NCBI RefSeq assembly: GCF_004114375.1
Contig: NZ_CP034692.1
Span: 2,232,001 to 2,296,000 of the forward strand
DNA from: Halorubrum sp. BOL3-1
Lineage (GTDB): Archaea; Halobacteriota; Halobacteria; Halobacteriales; Haloferacaceae
DNA: 64,000 nucleotides
Direction of reading: 5' to 3'
Below the pieces are notes generated by a model. It saw only the letters and a program-made list of their open reading frames with translations. It ran no database searches and was not told the DNA's origin. A program made the translations under genes and the position numbers. Below, in pieces: positions 52,294 to 61,630 of this stretch; within the stretch, counting starts at the first letter, position 1, and every line of letters begins with the position of its first letter.

Positions 52294-52713
52294 ATGCTCC
52301 AGAGAACGTGGACGGCGTTCACGAGCGGGTCGTGGTGGGTGTCTTGGAAGTTACTCGTCAGCTTGACCGCAGTCTATACCGTCGGGTCGGTTGCTGTCGC
52401 CGTCGTCGGGATCGCGGGCGCCAGCCGGATCGGATCTAATCAGGGCGATGCCGCTGGGTTCGCAGCTCTTGCGTTCACACTGTTCGCGTTCGTCGCCATC
52501 GTCGCTCTCGCTGCTGCAGTACTGTTTGCGCTGCTCCTGTACTACGGAGTCGGCAAGCCGGTTGTCGCTGTGGTACTGATCGGGATTGGGTTGTACGTGT
52601 ATCGTGCGTCGGGCTGGTTCGAGGGATTCCTGCCGCTGTTTATGATCGCGGCACTCAGCGGTTGTGTTGCACTGTATGAGTGGGGAGGTACTGGCGACCT
52701 CATCAGGCAGTGA
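52294..52713 (+). CDS. Small four-helix membrane protein
   Basis: 139 residues with four hydrophobic helices ('SLTAVYTVGSVAVAVVGIAG', 'AALAFTLFAFVAIVALAAAV', 'VVAVVLIGIGLYVY' and 'LFMIAALSGCVALYEW'). A TATA-like CTATATC about 30 nt upstream supports the ATG. GC appears lower than in neighbouring genes, which hints at separate ancestry. No family or function was recognised. Confidence 0.6.
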   Translation: MLQRTWTAFTSGSWWVSWKLLVSLTAVYTVGSVAVAVVGIAGASRIGSNQGDAAGFAALAFTLFAFVAIVALAAAVLFALLLYYGVGKPVVAVVLIGIGLYVYRASGWFEGFLPLFMIAALSGCVALYEWGGTGDLIRQ

Positions 52714-52765
52714 ACTGAGTGTCCAGAACAGCAACTATGCCACTTCTCGCAAGGAATCGTATAAG

Positions 52766-52880
52766 CCTCACGCCTCCCCGGCCTCGTCGCTCGCTCCAGG
52801 CTCCCTTCGGTCCCTCGCGGCTCGTGGGCCGATGGCCCGCCCGCAGGCACGCAGGGAGGCGCGACGCGCCTCTTGTAGCC
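52766..52880 (+). repeat. Dispersed palindromic element, type A copy
   Basis: Begins CCTCACGCCTCCCCGGCC, then TCGTCGCT, shared with the copies at 44011 (reverse) and 54052. Its later half is more divergent (GGTCCCTCGCGG, then a GAGGCGCGACGCGCCTC hairpin). It fills much of the 292-nt gap before nadE. Confidence 0.6.
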
Positions 52881-53005
52881 GGCGGCAGAGCCGCCGGCGA
52901 TGCCACCGGAGTCGGTCGGTCTCAGCCCGACCGAGAAACCCGACGCGCGTCCAGTTCATGGGGCTGACAGGGAGGTATTAGTCGCTCCAGCCCCTCTGAA
53001 GACGT

Positions 53006-53842
53006 ATGAGCCAGACCCCGGAGCAGTCGGTGTTGCTGTCTGACGACTCCCCGCTCGACCTCCGCCTGTCGGAAGACGAGTTGGAGGCGACCCGTGAGCG
53101 CGTCGTCTCGTTCATCTCGGATCTCGTCGACGACGCGGGCGCCGGGGGGGCGGTGCTGGGTCTCTCGGGGGGCATCGACTCCACGCTGACCGCGCACCTC
53201 GCCGTCGAGGCGCTCGGTGAGGACGGTCTCCACGGACTCACGATGCCCTCGGCGGTGAACGACCCGGACGTGATGAGCGACGCGGAGCGCGTCGCGGCCG
53301 ACCTCGGCATCGAGTACGACGTCGTCGAGATCCAGCCGATCGCGGAGGCCGTCTTCGACGCGTTCCCGGAGGCGGCCGACGACCGCACGGCCGCGGGCAA
53401 CGTCTACGTTCGCACGCGGGCGGTGTTGAACTACTTCGTCGCCAACGCCGAGAATCGGGTCGTCCTCGGGACGGGGAACCGCGCCGAGGCGATGACGGGC
53501 TACTACACGAAGTACGGCGACCAGGCGGTCGACTGTAATCCCATCGGGAACCTCTACAAACAACAGGTGCGTCAGCTGGCCGCCCACGTCGGCGTCCCGC
53601 GCGAACTGGTGATGCAGGAGCCGACCGCGGGCATGTGGGAGGGACAGACCGATGCCGAGGAGATGGGTCTCGACTACGACACCGTCGACGCGATCCTCGC
53701 GGTACACGTCGACGGCGGCCTCTCGCGGGCGGCGACGGTCCGCGAGCTCGACGTCCCCGAGGAGGCGGTCGACCGCGTCGTCGACCTCCACGAGCGCAGC
53801 GCCCACAAGCGCGCGATGCCGCCCGCGCCCGAGCGGGAGTAG
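53006..53842 (+). CDS. nadE: NAD+ synthase
   Basis: 278 residues. Final step of NAD synthesis, amidation of deamido-NAD. The ATP pyrophosphatase P-loop 'GLSGGIDSTLTAHLA' is near residues 50-64, with 'VVLGTGNRAEAMTGYYTKYG' and 'CNPIGNLYKQQVRQLAAHVG' further on. There is no N-terminal glutaminase domain, so ammonia is the expected nitrogen donor. A TATA-like AGGTATTAG about 28 nt upstream suggests a leaderless mRNA. Confidence 0.96.
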   Translation: MSQTPEQSVLLSDDSPLDLRLSEDELEATRERVVSFISDLVDDAGAGGAVLGLSGGIDSTLTAHLAVEALGEDGLHGLTMPSAVNDPDVMSDAERVAADLGIEYDVVEIQPIAEAVFDAFPEAADDRTAAGNVYVRTRAVLNYFVANAENRVVLGTGNRAEAMTGYYTKYGDQAVDCNPIGNLYKQQVRQLAAHVGVPRELVMQEPTAGMWEGQTDAEEMGLDYDTVDAILAVHVDGGLSRAATVRELDVPEEAVDRVVDLHERSAHKRAMPPAPERE

Positions 53843-53927
53843 TGCGGCTTCCGGTCCGGAGCGGCCGGCTTCGAGGTCCCGGTCGCTCGGCTGTACGTTG
53901 TCACGATCGAGAACACCGCCGAAGCCC

Positions 53928-54021
53928 CAGCCGCGAGGCAGTCGGACACTCGCTGCGCTCCTCGTCGCTCACTCCGTTCGCTCCCGCGGTGCTTACGTCG
54001 TCTCCGACTGCCTCGCGGCTG
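53928..54021. repeat. Type B palindromic element with 19-bp perfect arms
   Basis: Arms CAGCCGCGAGGCAGTCGGA (53928-53946) and its exact reverse complement (54003-54021). The centre shares CTCGCTGCGCTCCTCG, TTCGCTCCC and CGGTGCTT with the copy at 44134, although the arms differ at several paired positions. A type A element follows 30 nt later. Confidence 0.75.
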
Positions 54022-54051
54022 CCCCTTCGAGTCCCGCCCGACCGCCCCGCA

Positions 54052-54168
54052 CCTCACGCCTCCCCAGCCTCGTCGGTGGGCCTCCGCTTCGCTCCGGACC
54101 ACCGACTCCCTCGCGCGTGCCGTCTCGCGGTCGCCGAGGGTGACCGCTCGCGGGCACGCGCCACCGCC
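54052..54168 (+). repeat. Dispersed palindromic element, type A copy
   Basis: Starts CCTCACGCCTCCCCAGCC then TCGTCGGT, contains CCGACTCCCTCGCG, and ends CGCGCCACCG. With the type B palindrome before it, this makes a composite of about 240 bp. It fills the 420-nt interval between nadE and the TrpD paralog, where no gene is seen. Confidence 0.7.
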
Positions 54169-54262
54169 AAAACCCCTCGTTTCGTCTCCGGCGGCTGATC
54201 GGTGACGATTCGTTAAAATCCCGACCTGCGTTCGACGTTCAGTCCGACCGAGCGCGTCCGTC

Positions 54263-55363
54263 TCAGAACTCGCGGAGGTCGTCGAGCACCGCCGCGGCGG
54301 AGCCGTCGTCGATCGCCTCGCGGGCGACCTCCAGCCCGTCCTCGATGGAGTCGGCGTCCTCGCCGGCGTAGATCCGGAGCGCGGCGTTGACCGCGACCGC
54401 GTCCGCGAAGGCGCCGTCGCGCTCGCCGGACAGCACCTCCTCCGTAATCTTCGCGGAGTCGGCGGCGACATCGTCGACCGCGAGATCCTCCTCTTCGAGG
54501 TCCATCCCGTACTCGGCGGTCTCGATCTCGAAGTCGGTGAAGCTCGCGCTCTCGGACCCGTCCTCGTCGTCCGCGTCCCCGCCCGCCGCGTCCCACTCGG
54601 CGACCTTCGTGTAGCCGGGGCGGACGTCGTCGTACCCCTCCATGCCCTGGAACATCAGGACGCGGTCGAGGTCGTGGAACTCGCTTTCCACGAAGGTGTC
54701 GACGACCTTCTTCGCGAACGCGAGGTGGTAGAAGGAGCCGAGGTGGACCGAGGCGCCGGCGGGGTTCGCCAGCGTCTCGACCGTGTTGACGAACGATCGG
54801 ACGCCCACCATGTCGCGGCGCTCGAACAGGTCGTCGATCGCGGGGTTGAACGCGGGCTGGTAGTAGAAGCCGAAGCCGGTCTCGTCGACCATGTCGGCGG
54901 AGTCGGACGGCGTCAGCTCGGTGTGGACGCCGAGTTCGTCTAAGACGTGTTTGTACGCGTCCTGCTTCTGCGTGGGGACGCGGTCGCCGGAGTGGACGAC
55001 GACCGGGGTGCCCGCGGCGGCCGCGACCGCGCCGGCCGCGACGCCGAAGATTGCGGTCCGACCCTTCCCGTCGTAGTTGGCGCCGCAGTCGACGGGGTCG
55101 GCGTCGGGTTCGGCGTACTCGACGCGCTCGCACATCACGTCGACGTACGCGCCCAGCTCCTCCGCCGTGTTCCGCTTCCAGCGGTTCGCGAGCCAGAACG
55201 CCCCGAGCGTCGTCGGGTCCGGCTCGCCCCCGAGGATGCGTTCGAACGCCTCGGTCGCCTGCGCCCGAGTCAGGTCATCCGCGGACTTGTGCCCGGAGCC
55301 GCAGACCTCGGTCATCAACCGCTTGAGGGGCCAGTCACCGAACTCCTGTGTCGCCTGAGCCAT
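54263..55363 (-). CDS. TrpD-like phosphoribosyltransferase paralog (divergent)
   Basis: 366 residues with the anthranilate phosphoribosyltransferase fold: helical N-domain ('[20 protein letters not shown]'), then the PRPP-binding region. The canonical GTGGD loop is replaced by '[20 protein letters not shown]', and the usual KHGNRS by '[19 protein letters not shown]', so tryptophan synthesis is unlikely. '[20 protein letters not shown]' is well preserved. An acidic insertion of about 45 residues ('[16 protein letters not shown]' and onward) interrupts the C-domain. No trp genes are nearby. It resembles the TrpD2/YbiB-type group, whose role in archaea is not established. Confidence 0.75.
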   Translation of the reverse strand: MAQATQEFGDWPLKRLMTEVCGSGHKSADDLTRAQATEAFERILGGEPDPTTLGAFWLANRWKRNTAEELGAYVDVMCERVEYAEPDADPVDCGANYDGKGRTAIFGVAAGAVAAAAGTPVVVHSGDRVPTQKQDAYKHVLDELGVHTELTPSDSADMVDETGFGFYYQPAFNPAIDDLFERRDMVGVRSFVNTVETLANPAGASVHLGSFYHLAFAKKVVDTFVESEFHDLDRVLMFQGMEGYDDVRPGYTKVAEWDAAGGDADDEDGSESASFTDFEIETAEYGMDLEEEDLAVDDVAADSAKITEEVLSGERDGAFADAVAVNAALRIYAGEDADSIEDGLEVAREAIDDGSAAAVLDDLREF

Positions 55364-55531
55364 ACGCATCGTTCGGCCTACCGGACGAAAAGTCCCCCGC
55401 TCGACTCTCGCGCGACGGGAACGAGACGCGGCCCCGATTCACAAACGAACGAACCGCGAGGCTCGCAGACACGAACGGCCACCTCGTATCGCCGCGCCGC
55501 TCAAGTGTCTCGCCGCCCAACGACGCGTATC

Positions 55532-57586
55532 GTGAGCGACGCCGACTCCCCCCTCTCGGAGGACCGACCGACCGTTGACCGCCCCCTCCGCGTCGACGCC
55601 CCGTTCGAGCCCGCGGGCGACCAGCCCGGGGCCATCGAGGGGCTGGTCGAGGGGTTCGAGTCGGGCGCGAAAAAACAGACCCTGCTCGGCGTCACCGGCT
55701 CCGGGAAGACCAACACCGTCTCGTGGGTCGCGGAAGAACTCGACCAACCCACCCTCGTACTCGCCCACAACAAGACGCTCGCGGCCCAGCTGTACGAAGA
55801 GTTCCGCGAGCTGTACCCGGACAACACCGTCGAGTACTTCGTGTCGTACTACGACTACTACCAGCCGGAGGCGTACGTCGAGCAGACGGACACGTTCATC
55901 GACAAGGAGATGTCGATAAACGAGGAGATCGACCGCCTCCGCCACTCCGCGACGCGCTCGCTCCTCACCAGAGACGACGTGATCGTGGTCGCCTCGGTCT
56001 CGGCTATCTACGGCCTCGGAGACCCGGGGAACTACCGGGACATGGCGCTCCGCCTCGAAGTCGGGGAAGAGGTCGGCCGCGAGGCGCTGCTCGCGGACCT
56101 GGTCGACCTGAACTACGAGCGCAACGACGTGGACTTCACGCAGGGCACCTTCCGCGTGCGCGGCGACACCGTCGAGATCTACCCGATGTACGGGCGGCAC
56201 GCGGTGCGCGTCGAGCTGTGGGGCGAGGAGATCGACCGGATGCTCAAGGTCGACCCGATGAAAGGCGAGGTCGTCTCCGAGGAGCCGGCGGTGATGCTCC
56301 ACCCGGCGGAACACTACTCGATCCCGGACGACAAGCTGGAGCAGGCGGTGACCGAGATCGAGGACCTGATGGAGAAACGGGTGCGCTACTTCGAGCGACA
56401 GGGCGACCTCGTGGCGGCCCAGCGGGTCGAGGAGCGCACCACCTTCGACCTGGAGATGCTCCGGGAGGCGGGCTACTGCTCGGGGATCGAGAACTACTCG
56501 GTTCACATGGACGACCGCGAGTCGGGCGACGCGCCGTACACCCTGCTCGACTACTTCCCGGACGACTTCCTCACCGTGATCGACGAGTCCCACCAGACGA
56601 TCCCCCAGATCAAAGGCCAGTACGAGGGCGACAAGTCGCGGAAGGACTCGTTGGTCGAGAACGGGTTCCGGCTCCCGACCGCCTACGACAACCGCCCGCT
56701 CACCTTCGAGGAGTTCGAGGAGAAGACCGACCGCACGCTCTACGTCTCCGCGACGCCGAGCGACTACGAGCGCGAGACCTCCGAGAACGTCGTCGAGCAG
56801 ATCGTCCGGCCGACCCACCTCGTGGACCCGAACGTCGAGGTGACGGGGGCGACCGGGCAGGTCGAGGACCTCCTAGAGCGGGTCGACGAGCGGATCGAGC
56901 GCGACGAGCGCGTCCTCGTCACCACGCTCACCAAGCGGATGGCCGAAGACCTCACGGAGTACTTCGAGGAGGCCGGGATCGACGTGGCGTACATGCACGA
57001 CGAGACCGACACCCTCGAACGCCACGAGATCATCCGCGACCTCCGGCTGGGCAACATCGACGTGCTCGTCGGAATCAACCTGCTCCGGGAGGGACTCGAC
57101 ATTCCGGAGGTGAGCCTCGTCGCGATCCTCGACGCCGACCAGGAGGGGTTCCTCCGCTCGACGACGACGCTCGTCCAGACGATGGGACGGGCCGCGCGCA
57201 ACGTCAACGGCGAGGTCGTCCTCTACGCCGACCGGGTGACCGACTCGATGGAGGAAGCCATCGAGGAGACCCAGCGCCGGCGCGAAATTCAGCTGGAGTA
57301 CAACGCCGAACACGGCTACGAGGCCAAGACAATCGACAAGCCGGTGGGCGAGACCAACCTCCCGGGGTCGAAGACGGACACTTCGTCGGTCAGCGTCGGC
57401 GACGTCGAAAGTGAGGACGAGGCGGAAGCGCGGATCGGGGCGCTCGACGACCGGATGGACGAGGCCGCGAGCAACCTGGAGTTCGAGCTGGCGGCCGACC
57501 TCCGCGACCGGATCGCAGAGCTGCGGCGCGCCTTCGAGATCGGCGCGGGCGACGAGGGCGTCCCGGCGCCCGCGATCGACGAGTAG
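55532..57586 (+). CDS. uvrB: Excinuclease ABC subunit UvrB
   Basis: 684 residues. Damage-verifying helicase of nucleotide excision repair. Walker A 'GVTGSGKT' lies about residues 53-60. The beta-hairpin that probes DNA is '[20 protein letters not shown]', helicase motifs include 'VIDESHQT' and '[15 protein letters not shown]', and the C-terminal UVR domain ('[20 protein letters not shown]') binds UvrC. The GTG start gives the normal family N-terminus ('[20 protein letters not shown]'). uvrA and uvrC are not in the window. Confidence 0.97.
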   Translation: MSDADSPLSEDRPTVDRPLRVDAPFEPAGDQPGAIEGLVEGFESGAKKQTLLGVTGSGKTNTVSWVAEELDQPTLVLAHNKTLAAQLYEEFRELYPDNTVEYFVSYYDYYQPEAYVEQTDTFIDKEMSINEEIDRLRHSATRSLLTRDDVIVVASVSAIYGLGDPGNYRDMALRLEVGEEVGREALLADLVDLNYERNDVDFTQGTFRVRGDTVEIYPMYGRHAVRVELWGEEIDRMLKVDPMKGEVVSEEPAVMLHPAEHYSIPDDKLEQAVTEIEDLMEKRVRYFERQGDLVAAQRVEERTTFDLEMLREAGYCSGIENYSVHMDDRESGDAPYTLLDYFPDDFLTVIDESHQTIPQIKGQYEGDKSRKDSLVENGFRLPTAYDNRPLTFEEFEEKTDRTLYVSATPSDYERETSENVVEQIVRPTHLVDPNVEVTGATGQVEDLLERVDERIERDERVLVTTLTKRMAEDLTEYFEEAGIDVAYMHDETDTLERHEIIRDLRLGNIDVLVGINLLREGLDIPEVSLVAILDADQEGFLRSTTTLVQTMGRAARNVNGEVVLYADRVTDSMEEAIEETQRRREIQLEYNAEHGYEAKTIDKPVGETNLPGSKTDTSSVSVGDVESEDEAEARIGALDDRMDEAASNLEFELAADLRDRIAELRRAFEIGAGDEGVPAPAIDE

Positions 57587-57674
57587 GCGCGTGAATCCCG
57601 CGATCTGCCGCCGATTCTCAGCCCGCGTCACCGTAACGGCGGGGTTTTTACCTCGCTGTGTCGCAGTCGGGCAC

Positions 57675-58205
57675 GTGTACCGTCGCGGAGTCGTCGCCGT
57701 CGCGCTCGCGCTCGCCACCGCCGGGTGCGTCGACCGCCTCCACGACGTCGTCGCCTCGACTCCCCGCGACCTCGGCGTCCGGAGCCGGTACGTCGACGGG
57801 AACCCGATGGTCGACGACCGAAGCGTCCTCACCCGACCCGAGGAGCTGTCGACGCACGCCGCGTCCTTCCGCTCGGCCGCGGCGGCTCGGGGCGCGCTCA
57901 AGTCCGCCGCGACCGCCTCCCGGGAGTTCGTCGAGCGGACGGAGTTCGTCGACGACGGCGGCGACGCGGTCCTCGTGATCGCCCAGCGACTAACGGTCCC
58001 CAAAGTCCGGCTCCGCCTCGGCGGGATCAGCCGCACCGGCGACCACTCGCTCCGGATCGCCGTCGACCAGGGCGGGGTCCGCGGCGAGGTCGAGACCGAC
58101 GAGCCGGTCGTCAAGACGCTCCTGTTACGCCTCACCGACGAGCGGGGCCCGCCGGAGCGGGTCATCGTGGTGATCGGTGACGGGCGGGCCGGAATCACGG
58201 TGTGA
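57675..58205 (+). CDS. Small predicted lipoprotein
   Basis: 176 residues from a GTG about 28 nt after a TATA-like GGTTTTTA. The N-terminus 'YRRGVVAVALALATAGCVDR' has an Arg-Arg pair, hydrophobic core and lipobox TAGC, consistent with a Tat-type lipoprotein. The mature part is a single domain with 'EFVDDGGDAVLVIAQRLTVP' and 'RVIVVIGDGRAGITV'; no family was recognised. An in-frame start further upstream would bury the signal peptide and was rejected. Confidence 0.65.
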   Translation: MYRRGVVAVALALATAGCVDRLHDVVASTPRDLGVRSRYVDGNPMVDDRSVLTRPEELSTHAASFRSAAAARGALKSAATASREFVERTEFVDDGGDAVLVIAQRLTVPKVRLRLGGISRTGDHSLRIAVDQGGVRGEVETDEPVVKTLLLRLTDERGPPERVIVVIGDGRAGITV

Positions 58206-58282
58206 GAGTCGACCCGATCGATACCGATCGACCCCGACTCAGTCCCGCGACCGTTTTGTGGCCGGACCGCGTTCGACCGTCC

Positions 58283-58876
58283 ATGTCACTCCCCCGTCGG
58301 CTCCTCGGATCGGCCCTCCTCGTCGCCGCCGTGGCCGCGTTCGCCGCTACGGTTTCCATCGCGCCCACGATCCCGCCCGAATCCGCGGCCGACTCCGTGC
58401 CGGGCGTCATCGCGCCCACACCGTACTCGTTCGTCGCCGCGCCGCCACTCCTCGCGGTCGGGTCGGTGCTTCTGGTCGGCGGCACGGCCGCGTTCGCGGG
58501 CGCCGGCCCCTCGGCGCGCGCGACCCTTCTCGCGCCGGCCCTCGGTGGGATCGCCGCGTCCGGGGTCGTCGCCGGCGTCGTCGCCGCGCCCGCGGCGATC
58601 CTCCCGGCGCTCGTCGAGACGGACGCGCTCGCGTCCGTTTTCACCGGTCCGCCCGGTGAAATCGCCGCCGGCGCCGTCGTCGGCGGCGCCGTCGCGCCGG
58701 TGGTCCAGGCGACGGTCACGGAGGACACGCCCGCCCTCCTCGCCGGATCGGTCCTGATCCTCGCCGCGCTCGCGGCGGGGGCGTCCGACCCCCTCTCGCT
58801 GGTCGCCGGCGGGGTCGGCGGCGCGGCCGCAGTCGGCGCCCTCTGGGCGGTCGACCCCGACCGCTGGCGGCCCTGA
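58283..58876 (+). CDS. Hypothetical multi-helix membrane protein
   Basis: 197 residues, very rich in Ala, Val and Gly, with about five or six membrane helices ('LLGSALLVAAVAAFAATVSI', 'PPLLAVGSVLLVGGTAAFAG', 'ALGGIAASGVVAGVVAAPAA', 'AGSVLILAALAAGASDPL'). It ends with a short basic tail 'VDPDRWRP'. No conserved functional motif was identified. The ATG at 58283 opens the first helix. Confidence 0.65.
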   Translation: MSLPRRLLGSALLVAAVAAFAATVSIAPTIPPESAADSVPGVIAPTPYSFVAAPPLLAVGSVLLVGGTAAFAGAGPSARATLLAPALGGIAASGVVAGVVAAPAAILPALVETDALASVFTGPPGEIAAGAVVGGAVAPVVQATVTEDTPALLAGSVLILAALAAGASDPLSLVAGGVGGAAAVGALWAVDPDRWRP

Positions 58877-58925
58877 CCCGTCTCCGCTCTGCTCTCCAGT
58901 ATCGGCTCGAAACCGTCGCTCCCGG

Positions 58926-60155
58926 TCAGTCTCCGGGCTGCTCGCTTTCTGACTCGAGTTCGATGTCGCGGTCGGCCTCGCGGGTCTCCTCCTCCTGACG
59001 GGTGATGTCGACGTCGCCGGCGGCGTCCGCGTCCCGGGTCTCGTCGGTCCGGAGGTCGCTGTCGGCCACGGTGTCGAGCTGTTCGAGGGCGCTCTCGATG
59101 TCCTCTAAGCCGAGCAGCTTCTCCGTCTCCTCGTCGAACTCCTTCCCCTCTAACCCCTCCATCTCCTGAACGTCGGAGCCGGAGAGCGCCTTGCCGTAGC
59201 GGCCGACCAGACTCGTCAGCTCCTGGGGGAGGACGAAGGTGGTGGACTCGCCTTTCCCGATCTCCTCTAAGGTCTCCATACCGCGCTCGATGATGGCGCG
59301 TTCGCCCATCGACTCGGCCGAGCGGGCGCGGAGGACCGTCGAGATCGCGTCCCCCTGCGCTTCGAGGATCTGGGACTGCTTTTCGCCCTGCGCGCGGATG
59401 ATGTTCGACTGCTTGTCACCCTCCGCCTGCTCGACCGCGGAGCGGCGTTCCCCCTGCGCTTCGAGGATCATCGCGCGCCGGCGGCGCTCGGCGCCGGTCT
59501 GTTGCTCCATCGCGCGCTGGACCTCTTGGGAGGGGCTCACCTCCCGTACTTCGACGGCCTCGACGCGGATCCCCCACTCGTCGGTCGGCTCGTCTAACTC
59601 CTCGTTGATCCGGTCGTTGATCAGGTCTCGCTGCGAGAGGGTGTCGTCGAGCTCCATGTCACCGATGACGGCGCGGAGCGTGGTCTGTGCGAGGTTCGAG
59701 ACGGCCTTCTTGTAGTCGTCGACCTCAAGAAACGCCTTCTTCGCGTCCATCACCTTGATGTAGACGACCGCGTCCGCCGTCACCGGGGAGTTGTCCCGCG
59801 TGATGGCAGACTGGCTCGGTACGTCGATCGTCTGGGTCCGCATGTCGAACGCGTACGCCCGCGAGACGAACGGCGGGATGAGGTGGACCCCCGGTTCGAG
59901 CAGCTCCCGGTACTCGCCGAAGACGGTGAGCGCCTCCTTGTCGTAGGCGTCGACGATCTCGACGGCGCTGACGACCGTAACGGCCGCCAGCAACACCGCC
60001 AGGGCGCCGACCCCGTACACGAGGCTCTGACTGAGGAGGGCGAAGCCGACGAGCAGGGCGACCCCGAGCGCGAGGTACTGCCAGACCCCGTCCGGGATCT
60101 CGTCCATGGCATCCGCCATCTCGGCGGACTCGCCGCGCGGACCTTGTGTTCCCAT
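58926..60155 (-). CDS. SPFH/band-7 (stomatin-like) membrane protein
   Basis: 409 residues. Two adjoining hydrophobic stretches (about 30-72) anchor the protein. The SPFH domain follows: 'GEYRELLEPGVHLIPPFVSR', 'TQTIDVPSQSAITRDNSPVT' and 'QTTLRAVIGDMELDDTLSQR'. A long Glu/Gln/Ala-rich coiled coil ('AERRRRAMILEAQGERRSAV' and onward, about 225-285) drives ring assembly. The last 100 residues are acidic and disordered-looking. Such proteins form large membrane microdomain cages and often accompany NfeD-like proteases, none seen here. The 60155 start fits a promoter-like TTAACAG about 25 nt upstream. Confidence 0.9.
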   Translation of the reverse strand: MGTQGPRGESAEMADAMDEIPDGVWQYLALGVALLVGFALLSQSLVYGVGALAVLLAAVTVVSAVEIVDAYDKEALTVFGEYRELLEPGVHLIPPFVSRAYAFDMRTQTIDVPSQSAITRDNSPVTADAVVYIKVMDAKKAFLEVDDYKKAVSNLAQTTLRAVIGDMELDDTLSQRDLINDRINEELDEPTDEWGIRVEAVEVREVSPSQEVQRAMEQQTGAERRRRAMILEAQGERRSAVEQAEGDKQSNIIRAQGEKQSQILEAQGDAISTVLRARSAESMGERAIIERGMETLEEIGKGESTTFVLPQELTSLVGRYGKALSGSDVQEMEGLEGKEFDEETEKLLGLEDIESALEQLDTVADSDLRTDETRDADAAGDVDITRQEEETREADRDIELESESEQPGD

Positions 60156-60280
60156 AACCGACGTTACGCCCCGACGCTGTTAACGGTTGGCACGTGTTCG
60201 CGCGCCGAGTCTGCGCCGTCCCGGATCCCGATGACGTCGCCCGTCTCCGAGATACCGGTAAAGCCGGTACGAATCGTCCG

Positions 60281-60290
60281 AATTTAATTG
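60281..60290 (+). promoter_or_regulatory. TATA-like box for metY
   Basis: AATTTAATTG, centred about 28 nt before the ATG at 60313. Confidence 0.6.
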
Positions 60291-60312
60291 CGCAGCGACC
60301 GAACTCCGGTCT

Positions 60313-61617
60313 ATGCCATCCGACGAAGGGGACGACGGCCGCCGGTTCAGCACCCGAAGCGTTCACGCAGGCTCCGACCCCGACCCGACCACGGGCGCCC
60401 GCGCGACGCCCATCTACCAGACGACGGCCTACGAGTTCGAGGACGCCGACCACGCGGCGGACCTCTTCGCCTTAGAGGAGGCCGGAAACGTCTACTCGCG
60501 GCTGATGAACCCGACCAACGCCGCCCTCGAAGAGCGGATCGCCTCGCTGGAGGGCGGCGTCGGCGCGGTCGCGACCGCCTCGGGGATGGCCGCGCTCGAC
60601 GTGACGACGTTCCTGCTCGCGTCCACGGGCGACAACCTCGTCTCGTCGTCGGCGCTGTACGGCGGCACCTACACCTACCTCACCCACTCCGTCGAGCGCC
60701 GCGGGGTCTCGACCCGGTTCGTCGACCCGCTCGACTACGAGGGGTACGCCGAGGCGATCGACGAGGACACCGCCTACGTCCACCTCGAAACGATCGGGAA
60801 CCCGGCGCTGGTCACGCCCGACATCGAGCGGATCGCGGAGATCGCCCACGACCGCGGCGTCCCGCTGTTCGTCGACAACACGTTCGCGACGCCGGCCCTC
60901 TGCCGACCGCTCGAACACGGCGCTGACCTCGTCTGGGAGTCGACGACCAAGTGGCTCACCGGCAACGGGACCACCGTCGGCGGCGTCGTCGTCGACGGCG
61001 GCTCGTTCCCGTGGGCCGACCACGCCGAGAAGTACCCGGAGATCGCACAGGACAACCCCGCCTACCACGGGATCAACTTCGCCGAGCGGTTCGGCGACGC
61101 GGCGTTCACCTTCGCGGCGATCACTCGCGGCCTGCGCGACCTGGGGGACCAGCAGTCGCCGTTCGACGCGTGGAACACGCTCCAGCAGACGGAGTCGCTC
61201 CCGCTGCGGATGGACCGCCACTGCGAGAACGCCGGCGTCGTCGCGGAGTACCTCGACGACCACGACGAGGTCGCGTGGGTGAACTACCCCGGCTTAGAGA
61301 GCCACGAGACCCACGAGGAGGCGACTGAGTACCTGGAGGGCGGCTACGGCGGGATGCTCACCTTCGGGCTGGAGGCCGGCTACGAGGCCGCGCGGGCGAC
61401 GGTCGAGGAGGCCGACCTCGCCTCCCTCGTCGCGAACGTGGGCGACTCGAAGACGCTCGTCATCCACCCGGGCTCGACGACCCACCAGCAGCTGACGGAC
61501 GAGGAGAAGGAGACCGCCGGCGTCACCGACGACATGATCCGGCTCTCGGTCGGCATCGAGGACCCCGCCGACATCGTCGCGGACCTGGAGGCCGCCATCG
61601 AGGCGGCGACGAACTGA
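60313..61617 (+). CDS. metY: O-acetylhomoserine sulfhydrylase-type PLP enzyme
   Basis: 434 residues, the length of O-acetylhomoserine aminocarboxypropyltransferase rather than shorter cystathionine synthases. PLP motifs: 'RFSTRSVHAGSDPDPTTGAR', 'YSRLMNPTNAALEERIASLE', 'VDNTFATPALCRPLEHGAD', and the Schiff-base lysine Lys213 in 'ESTTKWLTGNGTTVGG'. The end 'DMIRLSVGIEDPADIVADLE' is typical. It makes homocysteine from O-acetylhomoserine and sulfide for methionine synthesis. The acyltransferase metX, a common neighbour in haloarchaea, is not adjacent here. Confidence 0.93.
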   Translation: MPSDEGDDGRRFSTRSVHAGSDPDPTTGARATPIYQTTAYEFEDADHAADLFALEEAGNVYSRLMNPTNAALEERIASLEGGVGAVATASGMAALDVTTFLLASTGDNLVSSSALYGGTYTYLTHSVERRGVSTRFVDPLDYEGYAEAIDEDTAYVHLETIGNPALVTPDIERIAEIAHDRGVPLFVDNTFATPALCRPLEHGADLVWESTTKWLTGNGTTVGGVVVDGGSFPWADHAEKYPEIAQDNPAYHGINFAERFGDAAFTFAAITRGLRDLGDQQSPFDAWNTLQQTESLPLRMDRHCENAGVVAEYLDDHDEVAWVNYPGLESHETHEEATEYLEGGYGGMLTFGLEAGYEAARATVEEADLASLVANVGDSKTLVIHPGSTTHQQLTDEEKETAGVTDDMIRLSVGIEDPADIVADLEAAIEAATN

Positions 61618-61630
61618 CCGGCCGACGCGG

